17,156 bases of DNA from Actinomortierella ambigua (lineage: Eukaryota > Mortierellomycota > Mortierellomycetes > Mortierellales > Mortierellaceae), in assembly GCA_016098155.1 (NCBI GenBank), contig JAAAJB010000504.1, forward strand, positions 1-17,156, in the 5' to 3' direction. This document shows positions 10,277-17,156 of this stretch, piece by piece. Below the pieces are notes generated by a model, which ran no database searches, was not told the origin of the DNA, and saw only the letters and a program-made list of their open reading frames with translations. The position numbers were made by a program, and so were the translations under genes. The first letter of the stretch is position 1. Each line of letters opens with the position of its first letter.

Positions 10277-10915
10277 TCCGGTTGGTAAGAGTAGCCGCGC
10301 ACTTTCTAGGAGAGATGGAGAATGAGCTGATGATGATGCGTCTTGAGGTGAGGCGGGTGGGTACGATGAGCAACCGGTGGAGAAGGGACCTTCGAGGGCA
10401 TACAGAGAAAGGCGTTCAACGACCTTTTCCAACAGCAGGCTGCCCCAGCCAGAGGTCCGATGATTCGAGCCGCAGGAGTTGCGATCAGAGCGTCTTCCAG
10501 CCAATTGTGTCCCCAAGACTGCTTTTTGAAACTTTGCTCCGGCCCTGTTTTCCTTTCAACGAAGGCACATCTCGCACGAACGCCCGATTCAAGCTACAAC
10601 TGCATCAGCAACGCATCAGGCATGTGTCTTTTGAATCACGTTCCGGGACTCGCTGGAAATGGATGCCGTGGGTATCCAGTACAGAGCCATGTTGAACAAG
10701 TAGCCTCTCAGCCCATACTGACCTCTGTGACTTGTGTTATTCTCTGCCCTCTACTGCTTGCCCAACCTTCCTGACTCGACCGGATCAATATTTTTTTGAT
10801 GGATGCTGTTGTTATCATGCACTAACCGTGCCACCGCCAAATATGGCTCACCCTCAACAACACAACGGACTTGCTCGCCTCTAAAAATACACTGCCTGCC
10901 GGACATCACACAGCC
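10277..10915. promoter_or_regulatory. Shared divergent upstream region of DLT1 and mS37
   Basis: This 639-bp region separates the divergent DLT1 (minus) and mS37 (plus) start codons. I see no convincing coding exon. A T-rich tract lies at 10790-10797 and a CTAAAAATA element near 10880, about 35 bp before the mS37 ATG. Promoter function is inferred from position. Confidence 0.5.
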
Positions 10916-11329
10916 ATGAGACTCAAGTATCTTCGCACCAAGCCTCGCAAGGTCGTTGAGGCCAGCCCCTGCATTGCCGAGATGGGTGCTCTGATCCAGT
11001 GCTGGACCGCCTCCGGTGTCGACGATGCCAAGTGCATGCAGTCTGTCAAGATGTTGAGTGAATGCATGAAGAACCTGGTACGTTTCCGCGTTGCCAGTAT
11101 TATGATGAATAACGTGATGATCCGGGGGATAGATCACTGACATTCCACGGGCTGCCCAGAATGGCTGTACCACGATCGCCCTTGAAGGAACGACCCCTTT
11201 CTAACCCGCATCTTTTTTTTATCACTCTGCTTGTTCTTAATCACTTGTTCATCCTTTTTATAGCCAACCAAGACGAAGAAGCTCAACACCATGAACTACC
11301 ACCTTGCCCGTCTGCAGAAGCAGCTCTAG
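10916..11329 (+). CDS. MRP10: Mitochondrial small-subunit ribosomal protein mS37 (Mrp10/CHCHD1), twin CX9C
   Basis: Two exons, 10916-11077 and 11264-11329, join through a gtacgt...tatag intron of 186 bp to give 75 residues. The N-terminus is basic (MRLKYLRTKPRK) with no classic presequence. Two CX9C motifs, C19-C29 and C40-C50, form the CHCH helical hairpin, whose cysteines are normally oxidised by Mia40 in the intermembrane space. The C-terminus has NYHLARLQ, matching the conserved NYH-ARL of yeast Mrp10. The protein is part of the mitoribosome small subunit. An upstream in-frame reading frame starts without ATG, so 10916 is the chosen start. It is convergent with mS35 (295 bp between stop codons) and divergent from DLT1. 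Confidence 0.9.
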
Positions 11330-11425
11330 ATACTTCACTTGGTTTTTCTCGATTCGCGTCTTCTCTATCCCGCATTATTCGCCTTTCTTCAGTTACAATG
11401 TATATTAGCCCATCTCTGGGAAACA

Positions 11426-11431
11426 ATTAAA
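11426..11431 (+). terminator. Candidate polyadenylation signal of mS37 (ATTAAA)
   Basis: ATTAAA lies about 97 bp after the mS37 stop. A canonical AATAAA follows at 11543-11548. Either or both could be used in this 295-bp convergent gap. Confidence 0.35.
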
Positions 11432-11624
11432 GAAACAACAACTATTTTTCTTTTGCCTGGATATCATATACTTGTATTACAAGAAACAACGCGGTCTAAA
11501 AAAATGCAAATGAGGAAGCTATTGTACTGGTGGCAGAATAATAATAAAAGAAAGAACACTTTGAAGGGGGAAAAATAAAGAAGTGCGGAACGGCTCTAAG
11601 ACTATATCTCACGAGGCTCCCACT

Positions 11625-12583
11625 CTATGCCGACTCTACAGCTGCAGCGGTGTCGGCCTTGACTGGGCGCCGCCACTCCTTGGGGAACTTGACTCTTGGC
11701 TTGAATGACTTTTCGGCATGGCGGAGATCCAGGGGCAAGTCGGCCATTTGCTCAGGGTTCTTCTTTGCCTCATCGACCAGCTTGTCCAGCGTGTCACTCA
11801 GCCACTTGAAGTTTTGCGAGCGCTCCTGGAACTTTTCGCAGCTCATCTTGATCTCCTTGGTGTGAGGGTTGTAACGTGGTCCGGCCAACAACAAAAACTT
11901 GTGCAGCTCAGGATCCGTCAGGGGAAGGTCCCCTGCCTTGACTGTCATAACCACCTTGGCCGCGGCGGGATGGTTGGCCTCGCCAATATAGGTCATCGTC
12001 CGGAAGTTGAGAATCTGCGATTTTGTTGGAGGTTGGAAGGGCTTGCTGTAGGCTACATGTTTGTATTTTGGGGGTTGGATTGGGAATAAGAAACATAAAA
12101 TGTTAGCGTTCCATTTACCCTCTCATAAGAGCATTCCGATCGCGTAAAGAAATGTCATGTCTCCAAGGATAGCCGCATTACCCTTCAACTTGGGAAGTTC
12201 GTATTTGATGAGACGGAGGTACTTGCGAACTTCACGGATCGCCTCCAAGTTGTCGTAACCAGGCTATGATATGCGAATCAATGAACAATTGCGGCGAGAA
12301 AAAAAAAGGATAAGGTCCGTGTCAGCGATCTCTGCAGTCTCCATTGTCTTGTACATCGCCACTCCAGCGCACAGTGTCTTTGATTTACCGCAGCCGAGTC
12401 ATCAAACTTGAAGTCCTCAAGGTTAGAAATATCAAGGCCGTCCTTGGAGGCACCTGATCCCCTGTCGGCACCAATTTGTGACGAGCGAGGACGATCCTGC
12501 ATCAGGGCCGATGTCATAAAGGTGCGCCGGGCATTCGCCTGCATTGTCACCGAGGCGACATTCTTTGTAAGGGTTCTCAGCAT
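11625..12583 (-). CDS. RSM24: Mitochondrial small-subunit ribosomal protein mS35 (Rsm24)
   Basis: Three exons, 12583-12389, 12263-12182 and 12052-11625, join in phase through GT-AG introns of 125 and 129 bp to give 234 residues ending in TAG. The N-terminus (MLRTLTKNVASVTMQANARR) is basic and hydroxylated, as in a mitochondrial presequence. The body carries family motifs: YSKPFQPPTKSQILNFR, TYIGEANHPAAAKVV, LAGPRYNPHTKEIKMS, LPLDLRH and, near the C-terminus, VKFPKEWRRP. This is the conserved block of mS35/Rsm24, a structural protein of the mitoribosome small subunit. It is convergent with mS37 and divergent from the aldolase gene. Confidence 0.92.
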
Positions 12584-13415
12584 GACGACTGGTCTTGGAG
12601 AGGTTGGATGGACCGACTAGTGAATGCGCGAAGGGGGTAGGGCTGGCCCTGCTGCCTGGCCTACTCGCCCGGCATCAAAATACAAGCCACCCCGATCGGA
12701 GGAAGCGGTCGAGAAATCCCACCACCCACCATCCCTGTCGAAAATGAAGATGGGCAGATACTTAAGGGGGATCTCGCCAGGCCATTTTTTTTTTTTATTC
12801 ATCTCCAGCAGCCCTGTTCCCCGCATCCCGCTTCTTGCCAAAGAGGGCATGTCCGTGCCCCAGAATAGAAAGGTGTGTTATTGGGGTAATTGCCCCACTC
12901 AACAGCACCGCTCTGTGTATTTTCTATTGTGTTCCGTACTTTGCAGGGCCTTGCACAAGGTCACCAAGTCGCTCAGGTGGCAGCAACAGCACTTTTGCAG
13001 TCACCATACTTTCGTGTGTAAGGCCCTTTCCGTAGGACTTTGAGAGAGTGTGTCCACTCTTGCCATCCATCTCAAACACTCGTCAAGAGGGTACTCGGTT
13101 CGGGAACAAGATCCAGACGAACCCAAACAGATCGTGCATATCTCCCACTATAATGTTCCATCCCGAGAGTGGGTGAAGAGAGATCAAGAGTGTCGGTCCC
13201 CTCCCCCCTTCACTTCCTCCCCCCCGCTCGAAATCTGCGACAACCGATTGCACTCGGCGCGCCAGCACCGTGGCTGTGTTAGAGATAGCTGGGTAGCGCC
13301 TCTGGAACTTGTGTTGCCATTTAGGGAAGGAGCAGCGACTTTTGTGGGTTAGAGAGGAGCACGTTTCGATGACATGTCAGAGCTCAGCACTCCCTGACAC
13401 AAGACAGGACAGATG

Positions 13416-13466
13416 GTGTGAGTGTGAGTGTGAGTGTGTGTGAGTGTGAGTGTGTGTGTGAGGGTG
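13416..13466. repeat. (GTGTGA)n/(GT)n microsatellite upstream of the aldolase
   Basis: Alternating GTGTGA and GT units run for about 50 bp, some 280-330 bp before the aldolase ATG. Confidence 0.9.
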
Positions 13467-13629
13467 TAATCCGAACGCCATCGCTTTCCCCCTCTCAGCC
13501 AACCAAACGGGAAACACTCGGAACACCTAAAACTTGGGTAGACCAATGCTGTTGGTTGGTAGCTCTGTGCCCCCCTCCCCACTCCCCGTGGGCACTTTCT
13601 CCCTCCCCCTCCCCCTCAATGTGGCTTGC

Positions 13630-13637
13630 TATAAAAG
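13630..13637 (+). promoter_or_regulatory. TATA box of the aldolase gene
   Basis: TATAAAAG lies 109-116 bp before the ATG at 13746 and is followed by a pyrimidine-rich leader, a layout typical of highly expressed fungal genes. Confidence 0.7.
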
Positions 13638-13745
13638 ATGTACTTTCTTCGTTGCCGTTCTATTTTCTCCTTCTTTCCCACACACCACTTTTCCCACTTT
13701 CTTCCCCCGCACTTTCTCGCCTCATCAGCTCATTCTCATTCCAAC

Positions 13746-15637
13746 ATGGGTCTCCTCGATATTGTTCCCGCTGGCGTCATCACTGGTGACGATGTCCGCA
13801 AGGTCTACCAGTATGCCTCCGACCACGGCTTTGCCATCCCCGCCATCAACTGCACCTCCTCCTCGACCGTGAACGCCGCTCTTGGTAAGTCGCATACCCT
13901 CGGGAAGCGAGAACAATGGAGAGACTGGTGAACAAGAGACGTGGCACAAGAGGAAACAACGCTAAACGACGCGTTATTTGGTGCATCGGAGGCTCGTCCG
14001 TGCTCCTACTGTTCCCTTGATCTAAGACGCGTTGTTGTCTGAGGAAAAAGAAAGGAGGAAAAGAAAGGAGGAGCTGGAAGAGCAAAAAGTGCACGGGAGC
14101 TGCTCTTGACGCGACGGGCACACGATTTCATCCGCGATACTGGACTGGCTGATTGACTGACTGACTGATGATACTAACAATCACTCTGATCATTTTTTTT
14201 TCCTCTTCTCCCCTTTCAACAGAGGCTGCTCGTGACCTCAAGGCCCCCATCGTCATCCAGTTCTCGAACGGCGGTGCTGCCTTCATGGCCGGCAAGGGTA
14301 TCAAGAACGAGAAGGAGAAGGCTTCGGTTCTTGGTGCTGTCGCTGGTGCCCACCACGTCCGCACTGTTGCCAAGGCCTACGGTGTGCCCGTCATTCTGCA
14401 CTCTGACCACTGCGCCAAGAAGCTGCTGCCCTGGTTCGATGGTATGCTTGAGGCCGACGAGGAGTACTTTGCCAAGCACGGCGAGTCCCTGTTCTCGTCG
14501 CACATGCTTGATCTCTCGGAGGAGCCCAAGGCCGAGAACATTGAGACTTGCGTCAAGTACCTCGAGCGCATGAACAAGATCAAGTGCCACCTCGAGATGG
14601 AGATTGGTATCACCGGTGGTGAGGAGGACGGTGTCGACAACACTGGCGTCGACAACTCTGCCCTGTACACCCAGCCCGAGGACATTCTCGAGATCTACGA
14701 TGCCTTCCACAAGATCACCGATCTCTTCTCGATCGCCGCTGGTTTCGGTAACGTCCACGGTGTCTATGCCCCCGGCAACGTCAAGCTGCACCCCGAGCTT
14801 CTGGGCAAGCACCAGGCCTACGTCAAGGAGCAGCGCGGCCTCAAGGCTGACAAGCCCGTCTGGTTCGTCTTCCACGGTGGCTCTGGCTCGACCGAGGAGG
14901 AGATCAAGACTGCCGTCGACAACGGTGTTGTCAAGATGAACGTTGATACCGGTAAGCTTTTTTATGATTCGACTCTTTTTAATTCTCCTGTCATTGTTTG
15001 TTATCTGTGGCGGGGAGGGGGAGGGGGGGTATACAGATTCTTTTCCTCCCCCCTGTACCTGTCCCTTGTCCCTGTCTTTTTTACCTACAACCTCCGCCCG
15101 CCACACTGTTCAACAAAGGGGGGGGGGGCTGATAACGATAAGACTGTCGATCCCCATCACCCATCTGGATACGTGATGCGATGACTGCTAAGAAAAAGAG
15201 TTGTTACCGATACCATGGATCGACACTGCCTGCACAAACACACCGTCATCTTCGGCGACTTGTTTTTGGAATGAGAGAAACAGTCCCTCTCCCTCCCTCC
15301 CCTCCCCCCCCCCTTTTTTTTCTTCTCTCCCATCCAAGACAAAAGACACCGATCAAAGTTTAAAGCTGATGGAGGGAGGAACGATCTCTAATCTGTTTCT
15401 CTTTTTTTGGTACTATGTCCTCTTATAGACACCCAGTGGGCCTACTGGGATGGTATTCGCCAGTTCTACAAGAAGAAGGAGGGCTACCTGCAGTCGCAGG
15501 TCGGCAACCCCGAGGGTCCCAACAAGCCCAACAAGAAGGTGTACGACCCCCGTGTCTGGGTCCGCGAGGCCGAGAAGTCGATGTACGAGCGTGTCCAGCA
15601 GGCCTGCAAGGACCTCGGCAACGTCAACCGCCTCTAA
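13746..15637 (+). CDS. FBA1: Fructose-bisphosphate aldolase, class II (zinc-dependent)
   Basis: Three exons, 13746-13884, 14223-14951 and 15429-15637, join in phase through GT-AG introns of 338 and 477 bp to give 358 residues, the usual length of fungal Fba1 (359 in yeast). The enzyme reversibly splits fructose 1,6-bisphosphate into dihydroxyacetone phosphate and glyceraldehyde 3-phosphate in cytosolic glycolysis and gluconeogenesis. Visible active-site residues are D108 and H109 in HSDHC, E173 in LEMEIG, H225 in GNVHG and H264 in FVFHGGSGS, covering the catalytic Asp and the zinc ligands. The phosphate-binding region KMNVDTDTQWAYW is intact, with D289 created by the second splice. Third codon positions strongly favour C, which fits high expression. 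A TATA box lies 116 bp upstream and AATAAA about 150 bp downstream. No defect is seen. Confidence 0.98.
15012..15029 (+). repeat. G-rich run in aldolase intron 2, potential RNA G-quadruplex
   Basis: The tracts G4, G5 and G7 are separated by single A bases on the transcribed sense strand. G7 can supply two tracts. The run lies about 60 nt after the donor at 14952. Confidence 0.5.
15118..15313 (+). repeat. Complementary G10 and C10 runs in aldolase intron 2
   Basis: G10 at 15118-15127 and C10 at 15304-15313 (followed by T8) lie in the same 477-bp intron and could pair in the pre-mRNA. Homopolymer lengths are prone to sequencing error. Confidence 0.5.
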
Positions 15638-15785
15638 ATTGTCCGTTGCATCTCCGCCCCCAACAACCTCACCCCACATATAATACACATCATTCTTCGC
15701 AATGGTGCTGTACTTTATTCACATCCTGCCATACCCACCCCCTTTCGGCATGTATCGCATGTAAATACAATTATAACAAAGATCT

Positions 15786-15791
15786 AATAAA
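15786..15791 (+). terminator. Polyadenylation signal of the aldolase gene (AATAAA)
   Basis: AATAAA lies about 150 bp after the aldolase stop codon. Confidence 0.5.
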
Positions 15792-16209
15792 ATGCTCAAA
15801 ACAGCAATCTGGGGTACTTGAGACGTCAAAAAGAAAAGAAAAGTGGCGATGATGACGATGGTGGTGACGCTCGCTCTCCCAAGCCGCGTTGTTATTTTGG
15901 CGGCGGGATCGGATGCATGATTGATTCCCAACCCTATCCACGAGAGACTAGGAAGATCACTAGCGCAGAGAACACTGTTGGTCAAGGGGGGGGGGTTGTG
16001 TTGGTGAAGAGGGTGAGTGGCCACAGTGTTGTTTTGATGCTGTTGTTGTTGGGAGGGGGCAGGGAGGGAGAGAGGGAGGAGTGGAAGGGCAGGGGAGAGG
16101 AGGGAGGGAAGGGGGAACACCATCGAACGAACGTCTGCTGCCCTCGTTTTCTTTTTTGCTCCAAACGATGTCATGGGTCCATTGAAGGGTGTCACTGTCT
16201 GTGTCTTTG

Positions 16210-16242
<33 letters not shown>

Positions 16243-16499
16243 TGCCCCCCGCCAAAAGGGATCTGTGGCGTGTGTGCTCTCTCTCTCTCTCTGTTGTTCT
16301 CATGCTCACCCACAAAGAACTCCGACAACCTCCCCCCCCCCCCTTCCCTTCCAAAGCTGAGGCCCTCTGTCACCCAACTCGGCTGTGGGTACAAAGGTTT
16401 GGGCAAAAAATAGAAAGGGCGAAAATGAGCGAAAGTAGAAAAGAGAGAAGGTGGTGAGGACCATGCGCTTCTCCATTCGTCATCAACTTTTTTTTACTC
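15792..16499. other. Intergenic, low-complexity DNA; no convincing gene
   Basis: The stretch is rich in GA or CT: (CT)13 at 16215-16240, (CT)8 at 16277-16292, a C11-12 tract near 16332 and purine-rich DNA at 16050-16120. Long open frames here consist of repeat-encoded Ser/Leu/Arg/Glu and match no family. Confidence 0.6.
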
Positions 16500-16850
16500 G
16501 TTGTCTTCTTTTGGGTCTCCCTCCTTTTTCCTTTCCTTTCCCTGTATACATATAACCCTCATCTCTCCTTTCTTTTCTTCTTTTCTTCTTTTCTTCGAGT
16601 CTCCTTATTTGTTTCCACCTTGCTTTCATCTCTCTTTCTCTCTCTCTGCCCATCACTCATTGGACCATATTCCCCCCCCCACCTTACTCATTCTCACTCT
16701 CTCTTTCTCTCACTCCCACTCTCTCTCTCCCACTCTCTCTCTCACACTCTCACTCTCACTCTCACCCTCACTCTCTCGGATCAACATATACATACTCCCC
16801 CAACACTCAAGATACCCAGATCCCTCGCTCCTCCAACCCCTCCTTCCAAA
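16500..16850 (+). promoter_or_regulatory. Long pyrimidine-rich leader or promoter before a putative gene
   Basis: For about 300 bases the plus strand is almost only C and T, with CTCTCT and CACTCT units, a TATACATATAA element near 16544 and a C9 tract near 16672. It leads directly to an ATG at 16851 in good context. This resembles the pyrimidine-rich leader of the aldolase. Confidence 0.45.
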
Positions 16851-16860
16851 ATGGCTTTAG
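16851..16860 (+). CDS. Possible first coding exon of a truncated gene
   Basis: CAAAATGGCTTTAG is followed by GTACAG, so a 10-nt first exon (Met-Ala-Leu plus one base) could be followed by an intron reaching towards the window end. Without the rest of the gene the product is unknown. Alternatively the frame continues without an intron for 64 residues to a stop at 17043-17045, but that stretch is low-complexity and hydrophobic and looks non-coding. Confidence 0.3.
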
Positions 16861-17089
16861 GTACAGGCACTCTTCCCAACCTGGGCAATCATCCACCTCT
16901 CTTGCAAGAATGCGCTTGTCGCGAAAGGAGCGCGCGCGTCTTATCTTCATCAAGCTCACTCCCACTGACCCTCTTGCTTTTCCCGTACCTTTATTTTACT
17001 TTTATTATCTGCATGTTCCTACCCGCTGTCTCTCTTTTTCATTGATGGTGACTCCCCCTCCACTCCAATCGGGGTTTTCCCGCACTTAT

Positions 17090-17128
<39 letters not shown>

Positions 17129-17156
17129 AACCCCCCCCCCCGGCATTTAGCCCCCC
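17090..17156. repeat. C29-A12-C11 homopolymer tail at the window end
   Basis: C29 (17090-17118), A12 (17119-17130) and C11 (17131-17141) are followed by GGCATTTAG and C6. Such a stack suggests a contig end with poor base calling. It does not look like a telomere repeat. Confidence 0.75.

Larger units (their letters stand above)
12584..13745. promoter_or_regulatory. Divergent upstream region of mS35 and aldolase
   Basis: This 1.16-kb region contains a T10 run near 12786, a GTGTGA microsatellite at 13416-13466, C-rich tracts at 13567-13618 and a TATA box at 13630. I found no convincing gene; a short two-exon frame near 12848-13020 is listed under rejected items. Confidence 0.55.

Noticed and set aside
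8556..10869. Shared octamer CAACGGAC upstream of mL46 (8556-8563) and mS37 (10862-10869)
   Set aside because: It is one 8-mer in different orientation relative to the genes and absent near mS35, so chance is the simpler explanation.
12848..13020. Possible small two-exon gene on plus (ATG at 12848, gtgtgt donor, TTTGCAG acceptor at about 12945)
   Set aside because: It would encode only about 33 residues with no recognisable family, and the splice sites are easily found by chance in this sequence.
14216..15106. Long minus-strand open frame (296 codons) opposite the aldolase
   Set aside because: It is the shadow of the GC-biased aldolase codons; the plus strand carries all catalytic residues.
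15719..16360. Open frames on both strands in GA/CT-rich DNA
   Set aside because: They are composed of repeat-encoded Arg-Glu, Ser-Leu and Gly runs without any domain.
17090..17156. Telomere
   Set aside because: The end is made of C and A homopolymers, not a tandem of a TTAGGG-like unit.

Overview
The window looks like nuclear DNA from a filamentous fungus, most likely an early-diverging lineage such as Mucoromycota or Mortierellomycota. The evidence is short spliceosomal introns (about 110-480 bp, nearly all GT-AG), a fungal-type class II fructose-bisphosphate aldolase, a homologue of the fungus-specific Dlt1 protein, C-ending codon preference in the aldolase, and AT- or pyrimidine-rich non-coding DNA with CT/GA microsatellites and long homopolymers. 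The exact lineage is inference.

Layout. Positions 1-4893 (minus) hold a five-exon ABCC/MRP-type full ABC transporter whose 3' end, beyond the Walker A of the second nucleotide-binding domain, lies outside the window. Positions 5117-6267 (minus) hold an unrecognised set of coding-like segments, a low-confidence gene candidate. Positions 7069-8530 (minus) encode mitoribosomal protein mL46 in four exons, with an intact Nudix box. Positions 8947-10276 (minus) encode a Dlt1-like two-pass membrane protein in five exons; its first intron has a GC donor and is also stop-free and in frame. Positions 10916-11329 (plus) encode the twin-CX9C mitoribosomal protein mS37 (Mrp10). Positions 11625-12583 (minus) encode mitoribosomal protein mS35 (Rsm24), convergent with mS37. 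Positions 13746-15637 (plus) encode fructose-bisphosphate aldolase in three exons, behind a TATA box. From about 16500 to 16850 a long pyrimidine-rich tract leads to an ATG that may start another gene, and the window ends in C29/A12/C11 homopolymers that look like a sequence or contig-end artefact.

Three nuclear genes for mitochondrial ribosome proteins (mL46, mS37, mS35) lie within about 5.5 kb, with Dlt1 between them. They form no operon, since orientations are mixed, but mS37 and DLT1 are divergent and share a 639-bp upstream region. The aldolase is the glycolytic/gluconeogenic housekeeping gene of the window. I see no CRISPR array, insertion sequence, tRNA or rRNA.

I found no convincing new multi-gene system. 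The observations most worth checking are the catalytic-looking Nudix box in mL46, the phase-neutral GC-AG intron in the Dlt1 gene, the mitoribosomal cluster, and the unidentified coding-like segments at 5117-6267.
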